Shown here piece after piece: positions 27,301 through 35,049 of a DNA stretch of 64,000 bases (its first letter is position 1; each line of letters starts with the position of its first letter). The translations under genes were made by a program, and so were the position numbers. This DNA is from JBCCVH01 sp942492555 (lineage in GTDB: Bacteria > Bacteroidota > Bacteroidia > Cytophagales > Amoebophilaceae), in the NCBI GenBank assembly GCA_942492555.1, contig CALOEX010000014.1:1-64000 (forward strand), read 5' to 3'. The notes beneath the pieces are model-generated. The model ran no database searches and was not told the origin of the DNA. It was given only the letters and a program-made list of their open reading frames with translations.

Positions 27301-27644
27301 AAAGATTGGAATGGGAGGTTTTGGTGAGGAGATAGTGTGTATGTTTGTGTAGAGAAAAAAGGTTGCTTGTTGGGTGGGGGAGTGATAGATTTGTTGTTGG
27401 TAAGTGGGAGAGATGTATATTTTTTTTTGTTTTTCTTCTTGGGTGTTGGGGGATGGTTTGGAGATGGAGGCATAGTTGTTTGGAAGTACTGGGGATAAAT
27501 AGGGTTTTGGAGAGGGAAAAAGGGTGCTGTTTTGTTGGTGGAAGAAGAAGAGGGGGTAGAAGAGGTGTTACTTATATTAGTTGCTTGTATGTTTACTAAA
27601 AAGAACATGAGGTAGGCCAGAAGGATGTTTTTTATTTTTTTCAT
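24387..27644 (-). CDS. large exported protein with Pro/Asn-rich repeats and helical C-terminal region
   Basis: 1085 residues from the Met at 27644, which starts a clean signal peptide (KKIKNILLAYLMFFLVNIQA). The next about 340 residues are proline-, asparagine- and lysine-rich and contain an 88-residue unit repeated nearly exactly (for example SLPLTNNKSITPPPNKQPFF and STQTYTLSPHQNLPFQSF). From about residue 390 to 1040 the protein is predicted helical and coiled coil. The end is acidic (ENEEDEDDCTIL). Part of the helical region resembles the neighbouring 27799-29952 product (IGARIANIQQTF versus IGTNLDKLATTL). Likely a surface or secreted protein; function unknown. Confidence 0.75.
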   Translation of the reverse strand: MKKIKNILLAYLMFFLVNIQATNISNTSSTPSSSSTNKTAPFFPLQNPIYPQYFQTTMPPSPNHPPTPKKKNKKKYTSLPLTNNKSITPPPNKQPFFSTQTYTLSPHQNLPFQSFNKNNINHFLNRDRTMSMPHNNMPLPPSIQTYTQFPNHPPTPNKKNKKKYTPLPLTNNKSITPPPNKQPFFSTQTYTLSPHQNLPFQSFNKNNINHFPNRDRTMSMPHNNMPLPPSIQTYTQFPNHPPTPNKKNKKKYTPLPLTNNKSITPPPNKQPFFSTQTYTLSPHQNLPFQSFNNNNLNNDNNNRFYYKRAISMPHNKTPSPSIHPTPFQNYSQTPNNKYNPLLTFTNKKSNTPPSLNLHSPAFNNNINNDDNIPPPPSLSKKALYNKKSIIHDPLTLLENNLQLPYTNSKNEKKLQKKLNSLFNTLIKIYTKEDVSPVLNLLINNLETLNKKLEKQISLLQKNNNNTVSLKIASQLDSIETNIQHLLTIGARIANIQQTFCTEENCKQYATLYFQMNSPLKNYTKLKQSATTERANSLRLFLTPLLNLEKEIIQGRLFIKDWIQAHTYTVEEKQKTFNAKTIIQNIITIRKKISPIHEKWMILFPTKKEILFSCTQGRFSFKYQNKKNKLTDNYNHLLQKSKAIFEIVFEDINTAYSTFIHNKIENKINKIRPLFIWVPGQELACDPLSWQAKELPKNLLKYLETKEKQLFIYHQEYNEWITCAKKLGNPIKDHNNLNQRLISYQATLEEYKRNIQSFNKTVKTFVTKTTKDLYARHLAINTIKLLIINEKSHLLTKENQNDIATIQNKYHKNAYKAEERVLEKLAKLEKTQKNNQKTSFLQATIISKKSKKLNALLSKTLFLLQDPIWLFSLEEIKTYPTQVALLQAIETKRFALKTTEGQIRRLKENLKKIQSNYQQNLLESYTICMQKCMQTPTIVHLGMLRIIDSKCAQNFLAQNYKKEKHLLKLGKQYLNEITKKSKVAQKAIMEQSKTAQKKLDDACYFYDNICAFMDIFPQEIQTIYKNNNPRNILVKLKNQAKKNEEEKKEDLPTPSTIKFSPSELAFNFENDIPSENEEDEDDCTIL
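26772..27470 (-). repeat. 264-bp tandem repeats in the exported protein gene
   Basis: Units start at 26772, 27036 and 27300 with an exact period of 264 bases (88 codons). The first two are almost identical over their whole length; the third is partial and diverges after about 170 bases. A more degenerate related segment follows on the C-terminal side. In-frame length keeps the gene open when units are gained or lost. Confidence 0.9.
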
Positions 27645-27798
27645 GTGTGTGGATTTGACTTGGTATTTCAATTTAATGTTTTTTTTGTTTTTTTACAAAA
27701 AAAAATGTTTTTTATATGAATGTGGATAGAAAATGAATCCGTGGGGTATTGTTTTTTTATGTATACGTTTTGTTCTTACGTGAGCTAAAAAAGGAGGT

Positions 27799-29952
27799 TT
27801 AGGAGTCTATTATAAAAGTCCATTTTTTCCAAGGAAAGAGGATTTTGAGCCATAGTGCTAATAGTAGGTGTTTTTGTGGGTAAGTGTGTTTTTTTGTTGG
27901 GTTAGGCGGTGTTTTTTTTGGTTTTTTGGCAGGGATTATGTGTATAGCTAGTATGAGTGTTGCCAGGGTGCAAATGAAGAGGGATAGTATCCACACATGG
28001 TTGTTTTTTGTAGGGTTAGTGGGGGAGATTATTTTTGTATCGAGGATTTTGCGCAGTGGTATGATGTCGTTGGGAGTTTCTTTTTTAGCGAGTTGTTGTA
28101 GGCAGAGGTTTTTGATTTCTCTCCATCTTGTAAGGTTGTTTAGAGTTGCATTTTTGTGGTAATAGGTGCGTGTTTGCATGTAGTGTTTGAGTAGTTTTTT
28201 TTTGTTTTTATCTACGATTTTTTTTTGTTTTTCTAGGTTTTTTTTATGTTTGATTAGCGATGTTTGAATCTTTTGTAGTCGTGATTCTTGAGAGAAAGTT
28301 AGTAGGATGTTATCTTGTAGTAGGAGAGCTGTTGTTTGTTGTAGGGTTTTACATGTTTGTAGGTTTGTTTCTATTGTTGCTGCTTGTTGGTATAGAGGTG
28401 TAGAAGAAGTGTTTTTTGCTATTTTTTTATTTAGGGTTTTTTTTTGAAGGGGGAGTTTTTTCATGAGTTCTTGGGCAATGATTTTGGCTGTTTTGTATAT
28501 GGAGGCTAGGATCTTTTCTGTTTTTTGTGGGAGTATTTTTGTTTGTTTATGTAACTTTTGTAGTAGGATGATTTTTTCTATTAGGGGCTTTGGCAGGTTG
28601 GAAGGGTTTAGGTTTGTGGTTTGTCCATTGGCGATGTCTTGCCATGTATCCCAGTGTTTTGTGATTTCTTCGATTTTGGTGTTGTTGAATTTTTCAATTT
28701 TGTTTTTATGAAATGTAATGGTTTTTTTTAATGTTATGATGGCTTGCTGTAGTGTTTCGATGTAGGGCTCTGTTTTTTGATCTTTGAGTATTGTTGTGAA
28801 TTGCTTGAGTGTTGCTAGGTGTTCTAGATAGTTTTCTAGGGTTTGGGATGTTTTTTGTAGGTGATGTAGAGGTGGTGTTGTAAATTTTGGCAGTGTGGAG
28901 GGGGAGCAGTTTGGATCGTTTAATGAGAAGGATAGTGTTTCTATGTTAGGTAGTGTTTTTTTTGTTTTTAAGCTTAAGTTGGCAAAGAGTAGGTTGATGT
29001 CGGAAAATATGAGTTGTAGGGAGGAGTAACATGTTTCTAGGAGGTTTTGGTAGGCGTCTTTGATGTCTTCTTGTTTTTTTTGAAATTGTTCTCCAATGTT
29101 TCCAAAGAAGTGGTGGTTTCTTTTGGGGGTTTTGGGGGTTTTGGTGGTATCTCCGGATATGGAGGGGTATTTGTCTATTTCGTCTAGCAGGAGGGGGAGT
29201 TCTTTGAGGTAGTCTAAGTGGTCTAGGATGGCTTTTGTGGTGGGGACTTTTTGGTGATCGCTTTTTTGTTTTTCATGGAATGATATTTTTTTTTTAAGGC
29301 GTTTGATGGTTTCTTTTATTTTTAATTTTAGTTTTTGTAGGGGAGATAGGAGTGCATTTAGTTTTTTGTTTATTGTGCTTTTTGCTTTTGGGGTTTTTTG
29401 GGCAAAAATCCGAAAGCTTTCGGATTTTTGCAAGGGGGTTTGGGAATTTTCTTTTTTTTGTTTTGTGAGGAGGGTGGTTGCTAGTTTATCTAGGTTTGTT
29501 CCTATGAATATGAGTTGTTCTACTTGTTCGTTGATGTTGTTTAGTTTGTTTATTAGGGGAATGGGTGTTTGTGTATCGGTTTTTTCTTTTTTTAGTTGCA
29601 ATATGGTTTTTTCTAGTGCTGTGTTTATTGTTGTGATTTCTTGTTGTAGTATGCTAAAGGGGTCTTGGTTTTGCTGGTTTTTTGGTAGGCTGTTGTGGTA
29701 GATGACGAGGGCGTTAAATTGTTTTTGGAGTGTTTCTGTATATGTTTGTGGGTTGTTTCTCGGTTGTGTTTGTAGGGTTTCTTGAAAGGCTTTTACGGAT
29801 TTTGCATAGCCTTGTGTATCGTAGGTGCTATTCTGTCTGTAGTAGTGTGGGGAATGGAGTTTGGTTGCTTTTGGAGTGGTTGAGAGTGTTGCATCTAAAC
29901 TTACTAAAACGACAGGTAGATGCAAAAAGAGAACCCAGTTGGTTTTTTTCAT
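27799..29952 (-). CDS. large exported coiled-coil protein with C-terminal anchor
   Basis: 717 residues. N-terminal signal (KKTNWVLFLHLPVVLVSLDA), then a long Lys/Thr/Gln-rich helical and coiled-coil body, a C-terminal transmembrane helix (WILSLFICTLATLILAIHII) and a basic tail of about 45 residues. The region around residues 70-200 (FNALVIYHNSLPKN, LIFIGTNLDKLATTLL) is similar in pattern to the neighbour at 24387-27644, so the two look like diverged tandem paralogues. No enzymatic motif. Its coding sequence contains a perfect 30-bp palindrome. Confidence 0.7.
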   Translation of the reverse strand: MKKTNWVLFLHLPVVLVSLDATLSTTPKATKLHSPHYYRQNSTYDTQGYAKSVKAFQETLQTQPRNNPQTYTETLQKQFNALVIYHNSLPKNQQNQDPFSILQQEITTINTALEKTILQLKKEKTDTQTPIPLINKLNNINEQVEQLIFIGTNLDKLATTLLTKQKKENSQTPLQKSESFRIFAQKTPKAKSTINKKLNALLSPLQKLKLKIKETIKRLKKKISFHEKQKSDHQKVPTTKAILDHLDYLKELPLLLDEIDKYPSISGDTTKTPKTPKRNHHFFGNIGEQFQKKQEDIKDAYQNLLETCYSSLQLIFSDINLLFANLSLKTKKTLPNIETLSFSLNDPNCSPSTLPKFTTPPLHHLQKTSQTLENYLEHLATLKQFTTILKDQKTEPYIETLQQAIITLKKTITFHKNKIEKFNNTKIEEITKHWDTWQDIANGQTTNLNPSNLPKPLIEKIILLQKLHKQTKILPQKTEKILASIYKTAKIIAQELMKKLPLQKKTLNKKIAKNTSSTPLYQQAATIETNLQTCKTLQQTTALLLQDNILLTFSQESRLQKIQTSLIKHKKNLEKQKKIVDKNKKKLLKHYMQTRTYYHKNATLNNLTRWREIKNLCLQQLAKKETPNDIIPLRKILDTKIISPTNPTKNNHVWILSLFICTLATLILAIHIIPAKKPKKTPPNPTKKHTYPQKHLLLALWLKILFPWKKWTFIIDS
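29402..29431. repeat. perfect 30-bp palindrome inside a coding sequence
   Basis: GCAAAAATCCGAAAG (29402-29416) is followed without a spacer by its exact reverse complement (29417-29431). In the minus-strand frame it encodes QKSESFRIFA, so it keeps the gene open. Confidence 0.85.
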
Positions 29953-30016
29953 AGTAATGTGTTTGGCTTACTATTAAAGATAATGTTTTTTGTTGAATTT
30001 GTTAAGGTTTTGTGAA

Positions 30017-30336
30017 CTACCCACCCACGGCAGAGCCGATGGGTTGGGCTTCGGGAGCCACAGACTCACCTAATGGTAACGCCTCATTCCGTTTTTGTTT
30101 AGTGTACGAGTTAGTTCCTAAACCAGACAATATTATTTCCTTGCTTTAATATGTTCTTTGCTAATTTCACGACAAGATTCACAAGGGCACTCTCTTATTG
30201 AAAGAGTTAAATCTTGTTTAATCCCCCCATAACTTGAACACATTTTGCTCGATGGAAAGAATCTATCAATTTTAACGAATTGTCTATAAGCATTGTGTAA
30301 AATGTACATAAGGATTAGTTTATCAAACTGTGTCAT
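30017..30336 (-). pseudogene. IS605-type tnpB, C-terminal remnant
   Basis: The minus strand encodes the TnpB zinc-ribbon region, IDRFFPSSKMCSSYGGIKQD and then RECPCESCREI. One zinc-ligand cysteine is changed to Tyr and the RuvC Asp region (HDRD in intact proteins) is lost. After a frameshift near 30145 it continues LSGLGTNSYTKQKRNEALPL and ESVAPEAQPIGSAVGG to a stop at 30017, the usual TnpB tail. The DNA of that tail (CCCAACCCATCGGCTCTGCC...) forms the hairpin expected near an IS200/IS605 right end. It is the far half of the tnpB whose first codons are at 31649-31698. Confidence 0.8.
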
Positions 30337-30716
30337 ACTATGGCTTTGACAATGATGCTATCCGTTATATTTGATACGAGCGATTTTGACACATCCATAC
30401 CATATAATTCTTGTATATGGTCTGCTATTGAAGATTGACTCATACCATTCGCATACAAGCTGATAATTTTTCGATCTAGTGATTTTCCTAGAGTTGTTTG
30501 CCTTGTGGCTAAGAATTGAGGATGATATGTACTTAAGCGGTTTCGGCTAGATTCTATTGCTATATTGCCATAAGCAGTTTTTACTGTTTTGCTAAGGCTG
30601 CCGTTTTTACGGTTTTTAATTTCGCTTTGTGCAAGATGCTCTTGCAGTTGCTGTTCTAGTGCTTCTTCTATAGTCGATTTAATAATCGGAGCAAAAACGT
30701 CGTCTTTGCTGCTCAA
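30333..30716 (-). pseudogene. IS256-family transposase, N-terminal fragment
   Basis: 127 residues matching the N-terminal third of IS256/mutator transposases: ALEQQLQEHLAQSE, then SLSKTVKTAYGNIAIESSRN and LDRKIISLYANGMSQSSIAD. It ends soon after SLVSNITDSI, before any of the three catalytic acidic residues. A second copy of its last part is at 6995-7090. The rest of the gene is absent. Confidence 0.85.
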
Positions 30717-30888
30717 TGTTGCATTGTTTCATTTTTTTAAACATTATGCTTTTTTATCAATTTTTTCGTTTTAAATCAATAATTATATTTGTATTTCTTA
30801 ACCACCAAAAAGTTTCATATGTTTTTTTTATGTTTAGTTTAAAAATGTTATACTTGCCTATATTGAATTAATTTTAAGCTGAACATAT

Positions 30889-31395
30889 ATGCGTTGGTTA
30901 TTGGGGATTTTATTATTGTTATCCCATTTTGGTACAGTTTATGGATCATGTACTTCTTCCTATAATAAAGATACATTAAAAGTACATAGTGAACAGAAAA
31001 TGAATAATAGTAAAGCTCATAGCCTTACTTCTATGAATTTAAAAGAAGAAAAAAACAAAAAAAATGAAAAAGAAAAGAGTCTATACTATGATGGTGTTTC
31101 TTTCCATGATATTGTTCTTCATTTTTCAAAAGCTGTTTCAAATTATGATAATGGTAATTTAGAAGAGGCTGAAATTTTCGCTCTGTCAGCGAAAAAAAAA
31201 TGTGAGCGTTTAATATCAAATTATGATGATGGTGTTTTAGATTTTTCTGTTGATGGTCGTGTGAGCTTTCGTGAATATAAAGCTAAAGTGGATACATTTT
31301 ATATGGATAAATTTGAAAATAGAAAAATGCATAAATTTTCTTTTAGTTCAATTTTTGATTTTCTAAACCCTTTTAGTAAAGATCATAAACAATAA
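30889..31395 (+). CDS. hypothetical exported protein within the IS cluster
   Basis: 168 residues. The signal sequence RWLLGILLLLSHFGTVYGSC could be a lipoprotein signal, but YGSC is a poor lipobox. A charged linker (KEEKNKKNEKEKS) follows, then a helical region (residues 70-115, YDNGNLEEAEIFALSAKKK) that resembles a single TPR-like hairpin. It lies between insertion-sequence fragments and reads in the opposite direction, so it may be cargo or an older gene that the insertions landed around. No named family. Confidence 0.55.
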   Translation: MRWLLGILLLLSHFGTVYGSCTSSYNKDTLKVHSEQKMNNSKAHSLTSMNLKEEKNKKNEKEKSLYYDGVSFHDIVLHFSKAVSNYDNGNLEEAEIFALSAKKKCERLISNYDDGVLDFSVDGRVSFREYKAKVDTFYMDKFENRKMHKFSFSSIFDFLNPFSKDHKQ

Positions 31396-31481
31396 AAAAA
31401 TACGTTTAAAATCGCTTTTTTATTACTTCTTTGTAATTATAGCTCTATGTTATTAACATCAAACTATGATGTAGAAAAAAA

Positions 31482-31604
31482 CTATGGTGAACTACTCTCA
31501 GCTAAAGCATGAGAGATTGCACCCGCATTTTGTTCAACCTGTTCATAAACATTGAACTCTTCTTTTGTCTAACTAAACCTTTCTAGCTCACCAAAGATTT
31601 CCAA
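31482..31604 (-). pseudogene. Rpn-family nuclease/transposase C-terminal scrap
   Basis: The minus strand reads EIFGELERFS, stop, TKEEFNVYEQVEQNAGAISH, which parallels AFDELERFSWTKEELNAYEQ in the Rpn gene at 40925-41824. It contains an in-frame stop and ends directly against an IS256 terminal repeat. The remaining DNA of 31396-31812 holds only this, the IS256 tip and the first codons of tnpB. Confidence 0.65.
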
Positions 31605-31648
31605 CACATGAATTAATGAGTGGTGACACAGTTGGCTGAACAGACTCT
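31605..31648. mobile_element. IS256-family terminal repeat, solo
   Basis: About 44 bases matching the element tip seen at 41771 and, inverted, at 17049: starting GAGTCTGTTCAGCCAACTGT on the minus strand and running through CATTAATTCATGTG. It interrupts tnpB after its first 17 codons. Confidence 0.8.
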
Positions 31649-31698
31649 TCTTTTGTTGGGCAAATTCTGAAACGGTATGACTGATGTATTAACTTCAT
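31649..31698 (-). pseudogene. IS605-type tnpB, first codons
   Basis: The minus strand encodes MKLIHQSYRFRICPTKEE, the typical N-terminus of TnpB, and is then cut by the IS256 tip. The C-terminal half is 1.3 kb further on at 30017-30336. It is divergent from tnpA at 31813, the usual IS605 arrangement. Confidence 0.8.
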
Positions 31699-31812
31699 TC
31701 TATTATTAAATACTCTAAACTTTTGTAAAAGTACAATTATTTTACAACAATCGCAGTTTTTTGTAAATATTTTCATTCATTTTGAGAAACATTCACAAAA
31801 ATTTGCTTCATT

Positions 31813-32223
31813 ATGTCTAAAAAATCACAGTACATCTCAACAAATGGTTCTAAACATTATTTAAAATGTCATTTCGTTTTAGTTACTAAGTATCATAGAA
31901 ATATCTTAGTAAGTCAATTAAATGATGATTTGAAATCCATTTTGAGTTTCATTGCAGATAATGCAGATTTTGAAATAGAAGTTATGGAGAGTGATGTTAA
32001 TCACATTCACTTCCTTATTGGTTACATACCTCGTTTATCCATTTCTCAATTGGTTCGTAGCTTAAAACAAGAAAGTACACGTCCGTTATGGTTATTACAT
32101 CATACTACTTTACGGCAGTATTATTGGTATGGTAAAATTCTTTGGTCAGATGGATATTTCGTTTGCTCAATAGGTGAAGCAAGTCCAGAAACTATTCGTC
32201 AGTATATCTTAACACAAAGTTAA
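31813..32223 (+). CDS. tnpA: IS200/IS605-family Y1 transposase TnpA
   Basis: 136 residues, apparently full length. The HUH motif is NHIHFLI with His64 and His66. The catalytic tyrosine is Tyr131 in ASPETIRQYILTQ. The fold start SKHYLKCHFVLVTKYHRNIL is typical. TnpA cuts and joins single-stranded DNA at hairpin ends. The partner tnpB is destroyed, but TnpA alone is enough for IS200-type movement if the ends are intact. A hairpin-prone sequence with CCCCCCACACTTCG lies just after the stop, at the likely element end. Confidence 0.92.
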   Translation: MSKKSQYISTNGSKHYLKCHFVLVTKYHRNILVSQLNDDLKSILSFIADNADFEIEVMESDVNHIHFLIGYIPRLSISQLVRSLKQESTRPLWLLHHTTLRQYYWYGKILWSDGYFVCSIGEASPETIRQYILTQS

Positions 32224-32350
32224 TGGTCGGTTACATCCCCCCACACTTCGTGATGAATGGGTTTTACACTCCGTTATAAAAATGTTTTGGATGTGGGTGT
32301 ATTTTTGTAAAAATGCTTCAGAGGTTGTTGGTGTATCTCTGGTTGTATCT

Positions 32351-34033
32351 CTACAGGCTTATTTGAGTCCAGGATTTTTTTCCGAGGTTTTTTGCAATAA
32401 ATTTTAAGAAGGGTATGCTTATAAAGATCACTGTGCCAAGGACAATTACTACGGAGATTGTTGTTCCTATGGTGTTCCAGGCATTTGTTTCTTCTTCTAT
32501 TGTGTTGTTTTGGTTGTTGTTGATGTTATTATCGTTGTTATTGTTGGTTGCTTTGTTGGGGTTTATGGTTTTATTGTCTGTGTAGGTGGTGTTTGCTAAT
32601 GTTTTTTGCGTTGGAGAGGTGGTACTTGTTATAGAGGTTGCATTTTTGTTCCTATTTTCAAGGATATTGTTGTTTATGTTTTGGTTGTTGTTGATGTTAT
32701 TATCGTTGTTATTGTTGGTTGCTTTGTTGGGGTTTATGGTTTTATTGTCTGTGTAGGTGGTGTTTGCTAATGTTTTTTGCGTTGGAGAGGTGGTACTTGT
32801 TATAGAGGTTGCATTTTTGTTCCTATTTTCAAGGATATTGTTGTTTATGTTTTGGTTGTTGTTGATGTTATTATCGTTGTTATTGTTGGTTGCTTTGTTG
32901 GGGTTTATGGTTTTATTGTCTGTGTAGGTGGTGTTTGCTAATGTTTTTTGCGGTGGAGGGGTGGTACTTGTTATAGAGGTTGCATTTTTGTTACCATTTT
33001 CAAGGATATTGTTGTTTATGTTTTGGTTGTTGTTGATGTTATTATTGTTGTTTTTCTGTAAGAGGATTTTAGGGGGGGGTTGGGGTTGTTGGTTTTTGTT
33101 TGTGTTGTTGTTTGGTTCTTCTGTAAGGGAGGAGGATTTTTTTAATGCTTCTAATCTCTCATTCAACAGTTCGAAGCTATTTGATCCAGTCTTTAGCTTT
33201 GGTACTGAAATAGCATCGAAGCTTTTTACTAACGTGTCTTTTTTTAACTGCTCAATCTCAATCTCAATCTTGTGATTGTTTTTCCCGGGGTATTGTCGTA
33301 AGGCATTTATTTCTGTCATGAATACCAGGCACTTCTTCATTTTTTCTAGACTTTGAGCTGTTTTTCCATATTTTTGCTCGTTATTATGATCATCTCCATG
33401 ATTTACAAATTTATTTACCTCTTTGTATAGTGAGTCATAGTTTTTTTTATAGAAGGTGTAAAGGGTTTCGAGTTTTGGTTCAATTGTTTCTTGTACAAAC
33501 TTGGTGTGCTGATATGTTAGATATTTTTCGTATTTTGAGTCTTTTGGTATCTCTGCCTTTCCTAGAATTGTTTTTAAAGTATTAAGCTGACTTTCTATAG
33601 TGTTGTTACTATCCACTATGTCGCCCTTTTTTTTGATTACGACGTTATCTAGATTTAAGCGTTTTAAATGCTGGACCTCTTTTTGGAGTTGTTCTTCTAG
33701 ATCACTTAAATGTTTTATATATGGGTTTATTTCTTCTAAAAGTGGCTTGTTCTTTGTTTGTATCTTTTTTAAGATGTTTTCTGTGAAGATGAGTTTGTCT
33801 ACCCATATTGCTTTCTCGAAATTTACTAAATTTTTTGGGTACAATAAAGCTTCTTGCGCTGTTGTTTCTAGTTTTTGTTGATAAGTGGATAGATCATTTA
33901 TATAGTTTTCTATTGTTTTGGCTTGCTCAATAATATCTAGGTTTTCATTGTTTTTTGCATTGTCCTTTGCATATTTTGCTATTTTCTCTATATCTTGTTC
34001 AAGGCTTTTTATTTTTTTATTTAATGCATCCAT
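32351..34033 (-). CDS. Asn-rich repeat coiled-coil protein with C-terminal anchor (probably the 3' part of a broken gene)
   Basis: 560 residues. The body is helical/coiled coil to about residue 305, then an Asn-rich region with a 57-residue unit repeated about three times (NNNQNINNNILENGNKNATS, TTYTDNKTINPNKATNNNN), then a transmembrane helix (TISVVIVLGTVIFISIPFL) and a short basic tail. There is no signal peptide at this start. The start sits on a run of eight A (minus strand); in the other frame the upstream DNA continues as coding sequence (KELQEIFSLLDNIQKK) back to the stop of the 34159-34779 gene. I infer that both pieces were one gene of about 810 codons with signal peptide, coiled coil and anchor. 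Confidence 0.6.
   Translation of the reverse strand: MDALNKKIKSLEQDIEKIAKYAKDNAKNNENLDIIEQAKTIENYINDLSTYQQKLETTAQEALLYPKNLVNFEKAIWVDKLIFTENILKKIQTKNKPLLEEINPYIKHLSDLEEQLQKEVQHLKRLNLDNVVIKKKGDIVDSNNTIESQLNTLKTILGKAEIPKDSKYEKYLTYQHTKFVQETIEPKLETLYTFYKKNYDSLYKEVNKFVNHGDDHNNEQKYGKTAQSLEKMKKCLVFMTEINALRQYPGKNNHKIEIEIEQLKKDTLVKSFDAISVPKLKTGSNSFELLNERLEALKKSSSLTEEPNNNTNKNQQPQPPPKILLQKNNNNNINNNQNINNNILENGNKNATSITSTTPPPQKTLANTTYTDNKTINPNKATNNNNDNNINNNQNINNNILENRNKNATSITSTTSPTQKTLANTTYTDNKTINPNKATNNNNDNNINNNQNINNNILENRNKNATSITSTTSPTQKTLANTTYTDNKTINPNKATNNNNDNNINNNQNNTIEEETNAWNTIGTTISVVIVLGTVIFISIPFLKFIAKNLGKKSWTQISL
32514..33060 (-). repeat. 171-bp tandem repeats encoding Asn/Thr-rich units
   Basis: A landmark (TGATGTTATTATCGTTG) recurs at 32521, 32692 and 32863, and a variant at 33034, a period of 171 bases (57 codons). 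The units are nearly identical, suggesting recent expansion in frame. Confidence 0.9.
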
Positions 34034-34158
34034 TTTTTTTGTATATTATCTAGTAGGCTGAAAATTTCTTGAAGTTCTTTGTTGTTTTCTTCGTTTTTTT
34101 CTTTGTCTTTTTGCTCCTTCAACCAAATCGTAAAGCTTATTGCTTCATTTAATGAGAA

Positions 34159-34779
34159 TTATTGATCTGTGTTTTGGCTACCGTTGTTGATTGCTGTTAA
34201 TGCTTTTTTTAAGGTTTGGTGCATTGTTTGTATAGCCTGTTCTGCTTGGTTTTTAATACTCTGGATAGTTTTTAATAATGGATCTACTTTATGTTGTTCT
34301 CCTTTTAAATATGTAATAATCTTGTTTTCCTTGTTTTTGTTTTGGGGAGAATGGAGGATAGAAGCAAAATCACCTAACAATTGTAAATATTTTTGATGCA
34401 CTATTACTTTTGGTTCTAATGTGCGTAGTTGCTGTAGTGGTTTTGTTTTTCGTTCATAATCATCTTTGTGTAAATATAGGCAGTTAAAGGTATTCTTTTC
34501 GATCTTTGGGAGTCGCAAGTTTTGCAAGGTTTGTTTTAACTTTGGCTCTTGTCCGCGCATATAGACCGCAAAAGCAGTTTTAAGTTTTGCTTGATCTTTA
34601 ACATTTAGTTTTTGCAAATTTTGCAAATCTTTTTCATGTAAATTTCCATATGTATTCTCTAATTTATTTAATAGAGTACTCAATGGTTCATTATTTTTTG
34701 GAACAGCAGCTGTTTGTATGGATGTTAAAAAAGGGAGGAGGAAGAATAAGATGAAGAGATTGTTTTTAATTTTTCTCAT
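34159..34779 (-). CDS. exported helical protein (probably the 5' part of a broken gene)
   Basis: 206 residues. Signal peptide (IKNNLFILFFLLPFLTSIQT) with likely cleavage after TAA, then a lysine/glutamine-rich helical domain. It ends at a TAA at 34159-34161; the same frame then stays open for 43 further codons (FSLNEAISFTIWLKEQKDKE...) to a stop inside the A-run where the 32351-34033 frame takes over. The missing signal peptide of that gene and this reading argue for one original gene split by a nonsense change and an A-run frameshift. A good promoter lies 24 bases upstream. Confidence 0.6.
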   Translation of the reverse strand: MRKIKNNLFILFFLLPFLTSIQTAAVPKNNEPLSTLLNKLENTYGNLHEKDLQNLQKLNVKDQAKLKTAFAVYMRGQEPKLKQTLQNLRLPKIEKNTFNCLYLHKDDYERKTKPLQQLRTLEPKVIVHQKYLQLLGDFASILHSPQNKNKENKIITYLKGEQHKVDPLLKTIQSIKNQAEQAIQTMHQTLKKALTAINNGSQNTDQ

Positions 34780-34802
34780 GGTGGATGATTTGAGGTGTTT
34801 AA

Positions 34803-34833
34803 CAAATTTATTTTTTTATTTTTATTTGAGCAA
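34803..34833 (-). promoter_or_regulatory. Bacteroidota-type promoter for the 34159-34779 gene
   Basis: On the minus strand a -33 TTG (34831-34833) and -7 TAAATTTG (34803-34810) are exactly 20 bases apart. The start codon at 34779 is 24 bases downstream. The rest of the 34780-35049 gap has no supported gene. Confidence 0.55.
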
Positions 34834-35049
34834 GTTTTTTGATTTTTTTTGATATGTTGTTTGTATTGTGTGGATCAGGGTAAAAAATGTATGTAAACAG
34901 AAGTGTTTGGGTGTAGGTGTAAGGTGGAAAATGGTATATGTTGTGTATGGGGTTGTTGTGTGTGTTGATAAGAAAAGGATAAGAGGTTTCTTTATTTGGG
35001 TTTTTATGGATAGATTTGTGTGCTGTAACCTATATTTTTATGTTTTATT

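Noticed and set aside
26772..33060. CRISPR-like arrays
   Set aside because: The repeats are long, directly adjacent, in frame with coding genes and have no unique spacers; no cas gene is present.
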